Counted from the first letter of the stretch, positions 45,244-59,440 are shown. The stretch: 64,000 bases of DNA from Hippophae tibetana (GCA_037013495.1 CM072810.1:30781843-30845842); one strand, 5' to 3'. Notes: generated by a model from the sequence alone, not told the origin. A program made the numbers and translations.

Positions 45244-48200
45244 CTAAGGGTTACTCAGCCAAATGCAATCCATTTCAGCAATGTTGTTTGGTTCTTCTAA
45301 ATAAGGCTTGACACGATGGCCATTGACTTTGAACGTTTTTTGTGTCTTGGAGTCCAATAGTTCTACTACTCCATGTTCAAATACCTGAACTATTTTGAAT
45401 GGTCCATCCTATCTTGATCTCAGCTTTCCTGGAAACAATCTCAAACAAGAGTTAAATAAAAGAACTTTCATTCCAGGGTGAAGCGTCTTAGGAACTAGCC
45501 TCTTGTCATGATAGCGCTTAGTACGCTCCTTGTATAATTTGGCATTCTCATAGGCTTTATTCCTAATTTCTTCCAACTCATGAAGCTGGAGTAATCATTT
45601 TTCACCTACTTTATCTAAATCCATGTTTAACTCTTTAATTGCCCAGTAAGCCTTGTGTTCAAGTTCAATTGGAAGGTGGCACGCTTTACCAAAGATTAAC
45701 CGGTAAGGGCTCATCCCAATAGGTGTTTTGTAAGCGGTGCGGTATGCCCATAAGGCATTATTTAACTTAAATGCCCAATCCTTCCTTGTAGGACGCACAG
45801 TGCGTTCCAATATTCCCTTAATTTGCCTATTACTTACTTCCACTAAACCGGAAGTTTGAGGATGATATGGAGTAGCTACTTTATGTGTGATGTTGTATTT
45901 GTTTAGTACTCCATCAAAGAGTTTGTTACAAAAATGGCTACCTCCATCACTTATTATAGCTCTAGGCGTTCCGAACCTACTGAATATTAAATCTTTCAAG
46001 AATTTCACAACAACATTAACATCATTGGTTTTGGTGGGGATAGCTTCTACCCACTTGGACACATAATCCACAGCAACTAAAATGTATTGAAAACCATTAG
46101 ATGGGGGAAAAGGACCCATAAAGTCAATCCCCCCATACATCAAAGAGTTCAACAACTAAATTAGATGTCAAAGGCATTTCATCTCTTTTGCTTATGTTTC
46201 CTGTTCTTTGACATCTATCACATTGTGCACAAAACATATGAGCATCTTTTAAAAGAGTGGGCCAAAAGAATCCAGACTGTAATACCTTACGGGCTGTCTT
46301 TTCACCTCCAAAATGACCCCCACAATGAAGTTCATGACAAAAAGTTAGAATGCTCTTATGTTCTTCTTCAGGTACACATCTCCGGATGACTTGATCTTGA
46401 CCAATCTTGTATAAATAAGGGTCATCCCAGAAATAGTCCTTAATAGTTTTAAAAAACCTTTTCTTGTCCTGATATGAAGTGTTAGGTCGCAAAACACCAG
46501 TGGCAAGATAGTTTACAATATCAGCATACCATGGGTTCGGACCTATGAAAAATAACTATTCATCAGGAAAGGTTTCAACTATATCTTCATTACTCTCATC
46601 TTTAAGAGAATTGAAGTCAGAAATCAACCTAGACAAATGGTCAGCTACTAAGTTTTCACTGCCTTTCTTATCCTTGATTTCTAGGTCAAATTCTTGTAAG
46701 AGTAAGACCCACCTGATTAATCTTGGCTTGGCATTTGGTTTACTTAATAGGTATCTTAAAGCAGCATGATTAGAATGCACAATCACTTTAGATCCTACTA
46801 AATAAGACCAAAATTTGTCTAAAGAGAATACTATAGCCAAGAATTCCTTTTCAGTGGTGGTATAATTCATTTGGGAATCATTGAGTGTTTTGCTAGCATA
46901 GTAGATGACATGCAAACGCTTATCTACTCTTTGTCCCAGAACTGATCCTATAGCATAATCAGAAGCGTCACACATTATTTCAAAAGGTAAAGACCAGTTT
47001 GGTGCCATAATAAAGGGGTAGATGTTAGTTTATCTTTCAAGGTATTAAAGGAAATAAGGCAGTCATTGTTGAAATCAAAATAAGCATCTTTGGATAGCAA
47101 GTTACATAAGGGACGACTTATTTTAGAGAAATCTTTAATAAATCGTCTGTAAAATCCTGCATGTCCTAAGAAGCTTCTTATCCCCTTCACAGATGTAGGG
47201 GGAGGTAGTTTGGATATCAATTCAACTTTTGCCTTATCAACTTCAATACCCTTGTTTGAAATTATATGTACTAAAACTATCCCTTGTTGAACCATAAAAT
47301 GACTTTTCTCCCAACTAAGGGTGAGATTGCATTCAATGCATCTTTCTAAAACCAAAGTCAATTTATGTAAGCAATCATCAAATGAGTTCCCAAAGACAGA
47401 GAAATCGTCCATGAAAATCTCAATGAATTTTTCCACCATGTCCGAGAAAATAGATATCATGCATCTCTGGAAAGTGGCAGGGGCATTGCATAACCCAAAT
47501 GGCATTCTGCGAAAAGAAAATGTCCCAAAAGGACATGTAAATGTGGTCTTTTCCTGATCTTCTGGTGCTATGGGTACGTGATAATATCCAGACAATCCAT
47601 CCAAAAAATAGTAAAATTTGTGCCCAGCTAATCTTTCCAACATTTGAACAATGAATGGAAGAGGAAAGTGATCCTTTTTCGTATATAAATTTAGTTTCCT
47701 AAAATCTATACACATTCTCCATCCAGTGATTTTCTAGTGGGCACTAATTCACTTTTGTCATTTTTAACAACTGTTATCCCAGATTTCTTTGGTACCACAT
47801 GCACTGGACTAACCCACTTACTATCCGCAATAGGATAGATAATCCCTTCTTCTAATAATTTAAGAATTTCTTTTTTAACTACCTCTTGCATGTTTGGGTT
47901 TAGTCTTCTTTGGGCCTCTCGTACAGGTTTAGCACCATCCTCCAAGTTGATCTTGTGCATACACATTGTTGGACTAATGCCTCTTATATCCCCTATACTC
48001 CAACCTATAGATTTCTTAAACTATTTAAGCACTTTGATGAGTTCCTTTTCTTGTGGTTTGGTCAAGGTTGAAGAAATTATCACTGGATAAGTTTCTCCTT
48101 CTCCGAAAAACACATATTTTAAGTGCTCAGGTAAGTCTTTGAGTTCAAGTTCAGGTGGATTGGCCTCTTTAATGGATGAAAAACTGGGTAGATTTAAAAG

Positions 48201-48831
48201 TGTACTAGATTTTGTCATTACTTCATTATTGTCTAGTTGTTCAAGCTACCCCTTAATTTCTTCATCAAAATCTTCTTCAACTTTTTCAAGTGTAAGAAAA
48301 ATTTCAAGCTTGTCTTCTATTCTGGTTTGGAAAAAGGTGCTTTGGACAAGATTATCCAAAGGATCAATATCGAATATTTCATCGATGGCAGAAATAGAAG
48401 GAAAAGGTGAAGAATCAAAAAATTTAAAATGAACAGTCTCTCCTAAGATTGTCATTGTCAAATTTCCATCTTGGAGATCAATAATAGTTTTAGTAGTTGC
48501 CATAAATGGTCTACCAAGCAATATTGTGTGCTCTCTGTCCAATGCTGGATTTTCTTGCATGTCCAGAACCACAAAGTCAACAGGTATTATCAGTTTGTCT
48601 ACCTGTACCAAAACATCCTCAACTATTCCCTCTGGATATTTAAGAGATCTATCTGCAAGTTGAAGGGACATAGTTGTGGGTTTTAAATCCCCTAGATTGA
48701 GCTGTAAGAATATAGAGTAGGGCATCAAATTTATACTAGCACCTAAATCAAGCATTGCTTTAGCAACCTTCCTATCCCCCATAGTTATGTTTATAATAAA
48801 ACTTCCAGGGTCTTTCAACTTAGGGGTAGTT
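45244..48831 (-). pseudogene. Pol of element C, broken by frameshifts
   Basis: Recognisable protease (DLGAS), RT (FMDDF intact, FLDGLSG intact), RNase H and integrase (GGSHF, D,D35E region) in order. The frame is split into at least six pieces, with breaks near 48240, 48020, 47715, 47000, 46550 and 46140. Most breaks are single-base changes. It shares with B the missing C at the gag2/protease junction, so its pol frame is also -1 to gag2. The closest relative by eye is B. Confidence 0.9.
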
Positions 48832-50221
48832 TGTGCTGAAGTACAGCGCTAGAAATTTCTGATACTACTACTCGTTCATTCAGTTCATACCTCCTTTTCT
48901 TAGTGTTCAACTCTTTGAAAAACTTGGCATATGAGGGCACATTCATGATCACTTCTAATAATGGTAAATTGATATTTACTTTAGAGAGCATATTAAAAAG
49001 ATCATAGAATTGCTTATCTTGTTTGGATTCTTTTAACCGGTGGGGAAAAGGTACTTGCATCTGGTGTGGTTCTGTTGTCTTTTGAATTTTGGGGGTGTCA
49101 AATGACCCCCCAATGAGTTTTTCAGAAGGCTTGTTAAGTTTAACACTTGTTTCTCTTTTTTTCGAGCTTAGAATATCGCCTTCTTTGTTACCTGAACTAC
49201 AAGGTAGATTGTTAGAGATTTCAGGTAAACTGGTATTGACTACCTTACCACTTCGAAGGGTTCTTACATCCTTTGCTTATTCTGGTTGACTGGGCAACTT
49301 TCTTGGTTCTTTCTTTTGCATTTGTTCAGCCAGTTGCCCAACTTTAGATTCAATCCTTTTAACCGAAGCCTCCATGGTGTTCAACCTTTGATTAGTCATC
49401 AATTGGTTGTCACGACTAACTTGAATAAAAGCATTCAAGCTATCTTCTAAGGTTGGCTTAAAAGATTGGCTTGGTGGGTAAGGGTGGTTGTTAACCGACC
49501 TTAGTGTTGGATATTGGGTGTAGGCTGGGTGATTATACGTGTTTGGATGATACTTTTGAAAAGATTGGACCTCCTCTATGGCATCGACACTAGAATCACA
49601 AGTATTTGAACAATTATGAGTGCCATGCCCAATTGAACAACACACTTTACATACCTCTTGATTTGAAATTTGGTGGGTAGTGAGAAATTGAACTTGTTTA
49701 GTCAATTCAGCAAGTTGCAAGGTTATCTCATTATCAGAGCCAACTTCATTGACCCTTTCTTTCCTTCTACCACCTCTTTGTTATGAATTATAACCCAATA
49801 GCTCATAAAGATTATAGGTTTCCTCTGCGATCTTTTCTCCTACAGCACCTCCAGCAGCATTATCAACCATGTATTGACTTTGTAGTGTCAATCCATCATA
49901 AAAGAATTGGTTTTGTAGCTGTAATGGAAAGCTATGATTTTGACATTGAATGAAAAGGAGTTTGAATCGTTCCCAAGCTTCATGAAAGGGCTCTTCATAC
50001 ATTTGAGAATGAAAGGTTTGGACAATAGCATAGAATTCTAGAATGAAATGCAAAGGGTCTTCATTAGGGACACCGTAAAAAGAAGGCAACAAAGAATAAT
50101 GAATCTTTTTCAATTCATAATTCCTTGCAGCCTCTTGTAATTGGATGCCGGAAGTTACATTGCCAATGATTGGTATTGTATAGTCTTTCATCTTTTTCTG
50201 CCTATCTTCAGCATCTCCCAT
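48815..50221 (-). pseudogene. Gag2 of element C, with internal deletion and stop
   Basis: ATG 50221. Relative to B, 64 codons are missing in frame after IVQTF (near 50010), removing the [12 protein letters not shown] core of the gag domain. A TAA follows YELLGYNS (about 49783). Beyond it the zinc knuckle is intact (C-x2-C-x4-H-x4-C) and the linker frame resumes at 49060. It ends with the same TGA overlap as B. Confidence 0.88.
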
Positions 50222-50595
50222 GGTTGTTTGTAGTTGAAAATGATCCTCCTCCTATTGTGTATCAACATTTTGCTCTTTAAAAAAAACAATAGTAGATATC
50301 CCTAAGAAATATTTATAACTTGATAAAACGTAAAGGCTTAAAGCAAAAAGGTGCAAGGAACCTAATTTTTTTATTTTTTTTTATTTTAACGAATGGACAC
50401 AATTTTTGAAACAAACGAATTTATTTCATTTGAATTTTATTACACGCAAAATAAAACTAAAACAAAGGAAAATACAATAATGGGTGACCTCCCATGTAGG
50501 ACTAAAATTTATCGTCTTCTAGTAAGACGTTGCTTGGAGATTGCAGAATGAAAAACTCAATGTCTCCTCTTCATTGAATTCATTTGACTATCAAA
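50222..50595 (-). other. Element C spacer between gag1 and gag2
   Basis: Same organisation as 13965-14348, with the two hairpins near 50487-50530. No gene. Confidence 0.65.
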
Positions 50596-51938
50596 TTAGT
50601 CTTTGCTTTGTTTTTGCAAATGTTTAACTAACTGTTCTACTTGAACTTCCACCTTTTTGATAGAAGCTTCCACAGAGTCCAACCGTTGATTGGTTTTAGA
50701 TTGGTTATCCCTACAAACTTGAATAAAAGAATTCAAGTTGTCCTCCAAGGTTGGTTTATTGGGAATGCTTCTTGGAATAGGTGGGTGGAATTGCTGGCCT
50801 ACCTGGTTTGAGCTTTGAGTGAAAGGAGGGTTGTTTTGCCTCCAGGAGAAATTTGGATGACTTCTCCACCCAGGATTATAGGTATTTGAATTGGGGTCAA
50901 ACCTTGGTCTCTGTTGATATGCTCCCAACACATTAACCTGTTCAGGTCCAGTTGTTGTTTCTCCTTGATATGGACAGGCTTCAGTACCATGTCCCATGTT
51001 GCTATACAAACCATATTGTTCATTATTGGTGTTGGTTTGTGTAGTGAGAAGGGCAACTTGCTTGGTCAGTTGAACAAGTTGTTGTTGAACTTCATTACTG
51101 GAGTCGATTTCATGAACTCCAGCTTTTCTCACTCGGAGCTTTTCTGTTGGGAATTAGCACCCAACATCTCAAAAAGGTTATACGTCTCTGAGGCAGTCTT
51201 TTCTCCTATTGCTCCTCCTGCAGCGTTGTCGACAATGAACTGACATTGTTGTGTAAGTCCATCGTAAAAGAATTGGTTCTGCAACTGCAGGGGAAAGCTG
51301 TGATGGGGACATTGAGTGAGAAACATTTTGAACCTATCCCAAGCTTCATGGAATGGTTCTCCTTCCATCTGAGAGAAAGTAGCAATCTTTCCTCTCAACT
51401 CTGATGTTTTTTGGTGGGAATAGAATTTTCCCATGAATTTATTATAAATGTTACCCCATGTCATCAGAGAACCTGGGGGAAGTGACATCAACCAAGCTTT
51501 GGCCTTATCCTTTAAGGTGTAGGGGAAACATCTCATTCTAAGTTGATTCTCGTTTAGAATACCGAGGGGGAATGTTTGGACCGTAGCATAGAAATCTCTC
51601 ATGAAGGAAAGAGAATCTTCATTAGGTAGCCCATAAAAGGAAGGAAGCATAGAAAAATGAATATTTTTTAGGTCATAATTCCGAGCAGCCTCACCCAACT
51701 GGATAGCGGCAGTTGCCGTACCAATCACCGGTCTTGCAAACTCCTTCATCGTGGTTTCCCTAACATGTTGGTGTTCTTCCATTTCTTTCGGTTCTAGTAA
51801 AGGATTAAGACTTGGTTCTATGTTTGGCTCAAAAATAGGTTGATGGGTGGAATCCAATTTTGTTGACACTTGTTTAAATTTATGAATATTATTTACATAT
51901 GGTGTAAGAGGGTTTTCTAAGGATCTCCTACCACGCAT
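50596..51938 (-). pseudogene. Gag1 of element C, one frameshift
   Basis: ATG 51938. The frame is complete to SQQKSSE near 51130, where one C of a CCC run is missing. The downstream part (51132-50596) continues in another frame to KQSKD. The zinc-knuckle site reads Tyr-x2-Tyr-x4-His-x4-Cys as in B. The C-terminal coiled-coil-like region (TNQRLDSVEASIKKVEVQVE) is intact and parallels that of gag2. Confidence 0.9.
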
Positions 51939-52785
51939 AGACTATTGTAAACGTAAATTTAAAACTCCTGTCAACAAAATAAAAAATTTAGAGAAAATTT
52001 ACATGGTACAAAACACTAAACAAAACTAGTTAAAAAAATTGTTTTTTTTTCATTTTATCTTTTTATTTCTCATATTTTTATTTTTATTTATTTTTAAATA
52101 ACATAATCAGTATTAACCAAGAGTGCTTACAGGAAAGAATGGTGGTGCAACGGCTCCTTAAAAACCATTCTCCTAGCCAGAACAACGTTCCCAGGAAAGA
52201 CTAGTGGCACAAAGGCTTCCAAGAACTAGTCTCCTAGACACAACTCTCTTAGATTTTTACTTTTTTATGCTATTTAGTTAATTAGGTATAAATTCAAGTA
52301 AAATTTTATTTAATTTTTTTTTACTATTCATGAACGGTAATTTTATTTTACTATCTACACTATATTATTTCTTATTAACTTAAATTTTTGAAATTTTATT
52401 TTTTTTTACCATTCATGAACGGTAATTTTATTTTACTATTCACGCTATATTATTTCTTATTAACTTAAAATTTTTGAAATTTTAATTTTTTTTATTTTTT
52501 TTATTCATGAACGACAATTTTATTTTACTATTCACGCTATATTATTTCTTATTAACTTAAAATTTTTGAAATTTTAATTTTTGAATTTTTTTTACTATTC
52601 ATGAACGGTAAAATTTTTTATTCAATTTTCAAATTATTTTTACTATTAAAAAAATTTATTTTATTTTGTTTTTTTTTATTTCTTATGAATTTTGAAATTT
52701 GATTATTGTTAAAAAAATCACAATTATTTACAGCACAAAAATGTTTTTAAAATTTTGATAAATAATTTAAAAAAACGTTATTCCT
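51939..52785 (-). other. Element C leader
   Basis: Contains both perfect leader stem-loops (52136-52171 and 52198-52232) and at least three copies of the roughly 89-bp repeat at about 52318-52620 (CTATTCATGAACGGTAATTT, TATTATTTCTTATTAACTTA). B has about two. Confidence 0.75.
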
Positions 52786-52803
52786 TCCCCAGCAACGGCG
52801 CCA
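52786..52803 (-). other. Element C primer-binding site, tRNA-Asp type
   Basis: TGGCGCCGTTGCTGGGGA on the minus strand, complementary to the plant tRNA-Asp 3' end with one mismatch. Confidence 0.85.
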
Positions 52804-52809
52804 AAAACT

Positions 52810-54753
52810 TGATGAGCGAAAACCGGCATCGCCGATTCTTGCCAATCTTTGGTTTTAATATTTATAAAACTCTCGCAAGTGCACGAATCATTTCGAAGAA
52901 AATGATAAGTATACTCCCAAGGTCAATCTAAGGAAGGAATGTATGTGGTTTTTAATTTATTATTCAAACTTTTAAAAACGAAATTAAATCCTAAACATCC
53001 TGTCACGATAGTTTGGTTTTTGTGTTCCTAATCTAATAACATGAAAATAAACATATATACAAATTAATTAAATATAATCTAATAACATAAAAATAAACAT
53101 AGATACAAATTCAATAAATATTTATCTAAAAATAAATATAAATACAGATTCAATAAATATTTATGCAAATTTTATCATTTATATTAGTGGAGTATTTATG
53201 GATATAATAACTAAATTAATTATGCTTGCTCATATTATCTAGGTTATTAAAGATATAAATAGATATTTTATTGATTCTCTTTTTTTTATATAAATACCAC
53301 CTTTGGTGGGGTTAGATATTCTTTGTTAACTAAACAAATCAATTAACACCTATGGGTGGGGTTGATAACTAATTTGGTTAATTAAATTATTTCCTTTTTC
53401 TAAGAGATTGAAAATGAACCATTCAAATGCCACCTTTGGTGGGGTTAGACAATTTAAACTTTATTCAAGGTGTCCAAATTAAACATAAGAATTTAATTAT
53501 CCGAGTACTAACTTTCAAGTTTTAAAACCACTATTGAAAACATGTTGTCAATACATTTTCACATAATAATTCTTATAAAAACTTTTGAAATAGAGTTTCA
53601 CTCTAACTACCGGGCGATTGTACTAAAAAATAAAAGAGCACTACTCTAAATTAGACCGAATAACTAAACCTTAAAATCTAATTTTCAGATTTAAGTTTGT
53701 AATGAAAAATAATATATTTCTCTCTAACATTCTTAATATAAAATCTTGAATAAAAATAAAATCAATTCATTTTAGAAATTTTTACCTATTTAATATTTCG
53801 CAAGCATAACAACGTTATTATTACATCATGATTATAAATAGCCAGTACAGTTAAATTTAATCACAGACAAATTAAATATAACATGTAAGAATAAAGCATA
53901 AAAAATAACTGTAAAGAAAATAAAATCCTTACAGAACTTTGACGCTATTCCCGTTGCTGGAAAACCTCCAAGCGGAATTTACACTTCCATTTATTGAATC
54001 AAAAAGCTAATAAATTACAAAAACATTACAAGTTCCTCTCAAAAAGAGAAGAACTCTAAAACTAAGAGAATTGAACAAAAAACTAAGAAAGAAACTAAGA
54101 AAAACTCAAAAACTAAGAAATGAGAGAAAGAAAAAAGAGAGAAGTGTGTTTTGAAGTGAAGGGAAGGGGGGTATTTATAGGTGAGGATGGAGAGAAAAAA
54201 TGAGTAAAAAATGTTAAAAAAATGTAAAAACGCGTATTGGAAATGCTGAGGTCATTAATGACGTCATGGGGGCGGCTGCACGTGAAAAATGGGGCGAAAA
54301 GGCGTCGGCGCGCGCGGGGGGCTGTCGCTACGCGCAGCTCGGCGCGCGTGAACAGTACCCGCGTGCTGGGGCACGCGTGGATTGGGGCGCTAGGGCACGC
54401 GGGCGCGCGCGGGCTTGGGCGTTGGGCTTGGCGCGCGGCTGGGCAGTTGGGTGCGATTTTCTCCTTTTTGACATTTTTGACCTTTTTGACCCATTTTGTC
54501 CAATTTTTCCATGTTTGTTGACCTTTCCCCATTTATTTATTAATATATTTGTGATATATTGCTTCAAGTATTCCTCTTTGAGTCTTTAAGTTGCGTTTTT
54601 AGGCCAAAATACCTGAAAAACAATAAAAATACCCGTGATTCCGAAAAAGACAAATTTATATAAATATATGATAAAACATATAAATATATATATTTTTAAT
54701 CAATTAATGTGCATAAAATCATGGTTATTTTAGTGATTTTTGAGCACTCATCA
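52810..54753 (-). repeat. Element C 5' LTR
   Basis: 1944 bases with family ends and landmarks. TGACGTCA once (54259-54266), TGAGGTCA (54247-54254), TATA-type box near 54172-54179, GC-rich patch 54300-54455. Confidence 0.92.
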
Positions 54754-57700
54754 CTTGCTACCGAGTAGCTACAAATTTTATACACATTTTTAGGTGTCAA
54801 TTCCTTTACATTTACACTTATTTGGTTATTCTCATATGCTTGAGTTATTTATTTTGTACTTATTGAAAAAAAAATTAATTTTTTTTTTGGATTTATCTAA
54901 AATTTATAGGGATATTTAGAAAAGCCAGCGAGTGTCGCTCTACTTACTAGCATTTATCTATCTAGGGTGTGCCATATGTTGTCCAATCTACTATGCAACG
55001 TGACGCCCCGCGCTCAAGCACCTACTAACTCATTCCAACCACACTTGCTCCTCGCCACCAATCCACTATGTACCACGGTAGGTGTGTGCACTACATTACC
55101 CATATGTGTGTGCGGTGTTCGTGTTCTGATCGTATTTTAACTATGTTGGCTCATTTTTTTCTCTATGACACATGGACATGAAAATTTGTGTTCATTTTCT
55201 ATCATCCAACAATCCAAATTTAATCTAAGCCTTAAAACTTAATTTTTCCATTTAAATACCCAAACAAAATCCCAATAAATCAAAGGAGTAGCCAAAAGTC
55301 ACAAAAATTGAGAGAAAATTTGAGAAATATCCATCTTTGTGCCTTTCTTGAATGAACGAAGATTCAAAAATAAGTTAATGATTGGTGTTATTAGTTCCTT
55401 TGCCTCCAATAATTCATCAATATCAAAATATTTTCTCTACTTTTAATTATTTATTGTGAAATATTTAATTTTTTTTATTGAATTTTGTGAATTCTATGAC
55501 TAGTAAATAAGAAAGTTTTAAAGTTACAGATATAGTTAACTAGAGGAGATGAACATATAATTTTTGAATTATGACTAATTAAAAAACATAATTGCTATAT
55601 ATACAATCGTATGTAAATAATATAAAGTGAAAATAATTGAGAACTTGACATGTGATATTTTAGGTGAAAACAACTAAGCCACAATAATGACTAAAAAGAA
55701 AAATCATTGGTCCACTAGACCATTTAATTATCTATTATGAAAATCAAAGTTCAATTAGAAAGCCAGGTCTTATACTACTCACCAAGATAAAGAAACCAAA
55801 GTAATTTACTCAAAAACTACTATTTCTTTCATTATCTCCACAAGATAGATGTACAAAAATTTCGACCAACGTTTTAATAACATGAATCACATGAACAATT
55901 GAACCTTTCAGGTAGTACCTAAAACGTTATCGCAATAATACAAGCACATAGTGTATCCTAGTGCATATTAAATAATAAAAAACCCTATTTAGAAGATTCA
56001 AAAAATAATTTAAATCATCTAGAAACCCTAGAATAAAAGTTGAAGCATAAGTTCAATAAATATAGCTTCTTTAAAGTTAAATAATCAAATCAAATAATTA
56101 TGATCATACATATAATTATTTGATTCAAACATTCAAGAACCTAATCAAATAAAAGTTATATGAACATGTAATCACAATATCATAAATTAAATAGACTTAT
56201 TAATCAATCAACATAACCACACAATGTGATAGATTAATTAAAGAAAGAAGCCTAAACAAAATATGATTCAGTTTTTGAAAATAATTTGAGAATGAGAGCA
56301 CAAGAATAATTAGAAAAATAGAATGAATGTGGTTGGTTGAAATATAGAGCATTAGGTTAGGAAAAATAGAACCTCAATGCTAGGTTAAGGATCAATTACC
56401 ATTATGTACATTTAATAATTCATTGAACAATAATTAATAGAGATGTTATAGTAAAATAAAAAAAGTTTAGCTTGAGTGAACAAATATGTTATAAGTTGAA
56501 ACTCTAGCAGCTTGATCGATCTAGTCCAAGCTCGATCAAACCTATAAGGTCGATCAATTGAAACCATTTTTAATCAATCCAACAATGATTAAAATAAACC
56601 CAAGATCAGGTAGATCAAACAAGTTTGATTCTAGATCGATCTATCCCAATTTGAAAATCCACCCAAGTTAAATAAATCATAAAAGATCGATCCAATACTC
56701 AATCAATCGACCAATAATAAATATTTCTAAGATATAGCATATATTCTAATGTGTATAAGGAAGGGTATATGCATAAAACATATTGATTTAAAGAACGAAA
56801 TTTTCTTCAGCTTGAATAACAAACTTGAAAAATATGCCTAGAAACTAGTTTACATTTAAAAAATTTATTCACAAATATTGCCAACAATCATATATCTTAC
56901 AAAATATTTATTGTTATTATGGGAAATTTTCAAGCCCTAGACTATGATTTAATTAATTTAATTTCATGAATTATTTTAGTTTCAATTCTTTGATTCTTTA
57001 TGTTCAATTTTATATTTAAATGTCAAAACTATGCATGTATGAATTAGAGTGATCAACTAGTTTATTGCATGGATATGTTTATTGTTATTTTAAAATATTA
57101 TCCCATAATTGCTAATGTTCTTATTTGAAGTAGCACCTTGTGGATTTTGTTACAATTTGGATTTAATGCTTAGGTTAAAGATTATCAACATATTTAATCA
57201 TACATATTAGATCTTAATGCAATGAATAAATTTGTTAGGTTTATGTTAGTATTAGCAATATTCATGAAACAAAACATATAATTGTAATTTTAGTTTTTAG
57301 GTGTGTCTTAGAAGAATTTTTTCATGCCGAAGAAACTATCAAACCTTAAGGGTCACATATCAAGTATATTTCTGTTCACATACACGATAGATTGCATATT
57401 AGACACAAAAGAAACAATGTGAAAATAGGGTAATTTCCTTTTAACCTAATGTTTTTCAAAATATTCTATAAATACAAACATAAGCACATATTTGAAACTA
57501 ACCATATAAGGGCTATTGTGCTTATTCTCTTTGTCTTTTTATTCTCTCTTATTTTGTTAAAAGTTTTTATGTGGAATTTTTTTTATTAAGTTAATTTATC
57601 AAATATTTTTGGATGTGTTTGATGGATTAACAAGCCTACGATAATAATTGAATTATTGTGTTTTTAACTGATTATTCTAGAATTGCTAGTTGTTTTCAAT

Positions 57701-59440
57701 TTATATGATATATTGTTTAAATCAACTAGTTATGGTTGTTCATTATTGAATTTTATCTAAGATACACACTTGCATTTGTGTTTATGTGCTAACTTTTTAG
57801 GTGACAATGGTGCAAGTTCGAATAACTCGTGGGACTCAAGTTTATCAGAATGTTGATCTAGATCCGAATGCCTATCTTGTATAGACTATGATGAAAGTAA
57901 CGGATTTAAGTAGCTTACTTGGGGGCATTACCTGGGTGGATAGTTTGAGTTTTAGACTTGTAATTGGATACTTATTTTTTGTAGTGAATAGTTAGATGGT
58001 TCGGTGGATCAGTGGATCAGTGGTTTTCCTCTTAGATCATTGATGTAGCCTAGGTTGTTTTTAGCTAAAAATCTCATGTGCTCATATTTATTTTTTGCTT
58101 TACTTTATTTACACGTGATTTCATTCTTGGTCACTTATGAAATTTTAATTTGTCATACTTAGATGAATAGATATTTAGAACAGTATCTAAACGAACTCTT
58201 AAAATTAAATCTAGTAAGTATAATTCTAGGTTGTTCAAGATTTAAGTTGGTTAATAACTAAATTTTTAATCAATTACACCAAAAGAAAATTTATGAAGTC
58301 TTAAGTATAATTAGGTTTCTAAAGCTAAAGTTAAAATTCAAGAAGGGTTTTAGATTATGAAATTGATTTGAAACATATAAAACTAACTTTGACTCTTGAC
58401 ATATTTAATTAAATTGTAGATTAAGGGTAATGATAATCCCATGATCACATATCTCTTATTATTTTCTCCCAAAAATTATGTCTTTCAATATTATCTTTAT
58501 TTTATGTTATTTTTATCCTTTTCACAATCAACCAAAACCCTTATTGCTAACTCTAATTAATTCTCTAATAAACTATATTTAGAAGTAGAATTGATACAAA
58601 TTCTCTACGGATTCAATCCTTATTTAAGTTATTACTATTGACAAAATAATTATTTTAAGAAAAGTAAGGAATTAATTTTGGGGGTGCTATTTTGAGATGT
58701 CAGTTGCATTAAGAAACCTATGAATGTTATCACATAGGATTGGATCTTATGTAGGCTAACCATGTTATATTGTCGTGTTTAGTGATTGTATGTAGTGTGA
58801 GTACAATTAGGGTTACATCTGAATATGTTCCTACATAAAAGTGTCTAATTGTGATCGGAAACCTTTTCACTCTTACTGCTTTACTTTTTGATTTCTTTCT
58901 ATCTGTCTCATCTTTTCAATGTTTCTTCTTTTTTTTATTATCTATCTTTCTATTATTGTTGCTGCCATGATACATGTTGATTATTAAATTGTCTATCTAA
59001 GTTGTTTAATATATATTCTTGTTACTTTCTTCTTATATTGGTTTACTGTTTACTTGTGTTTGCTATTTGTGATATTGATGTAAGCCTTAAGAAGTCAATA
59101 TCTTTTCCATAGTTGTAATCCTAATCTAATTAGAAGAATAATACGCCAAGAAATCTAATAACCTATTATAAATTCTATAAGTTTGCTTACAAGTGATAAC
59201 CTTTTCATTGTCCATGAAAAATCAAGTTCCTCCATTTTAATCTTGAAATCTTCACCGAAATCATGAAAGTGTCATGCATTGTTTTAAAATGATACTAACT
59301 TAGTTTTTATATATATAATAAGTCATGCCATTATTGATAAACCTTTTGAAATTCGGCCAGCTAATAATGCTTATGCATGTATAAAATTGATATGGTATGA
59401 AATTAGCTTATAATTAAGAAAACAATTACAAAAAGATGGA
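54754..59440. other. AT-rich DNA without a recognised gene
   Basis: About 4.7 kb. The first 50 bases (CTACCGAGTAGCTAC, then ATTTTATACACATTTTTAGG) may be a fragment of another LTR end in inverted orientation. A 200-bp patch (56510-56712) is rich in GATCGA/TCGATC. Near 57805 a short frame starting MVQVRITRGTQ stops after 26 codons. Nothing can be assigned to a known family with confidence. Confidence 0.35.

Larger units (their letters stand above)
41381..54753 (-). mobile_element. Element C: 13.4-kb Athila-lineage retrotransposon with two gag genes, inactive
   Basis: Minus-strand sister of B. 5' LTR 54753-52810, primer site 52803-52786, leader, gag1 51938-50596, gag2 50221-48815, pol 48831-45244, 3' noncoding, 3' LTR 43313-41381. 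The LTRs are near-identical, so C is fairly recent, but all three genes carry breaks. Flanking pentamers (CCCTT left, CTTGC right) do not match, so no target duplication is visible. Confidence 0.92.
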
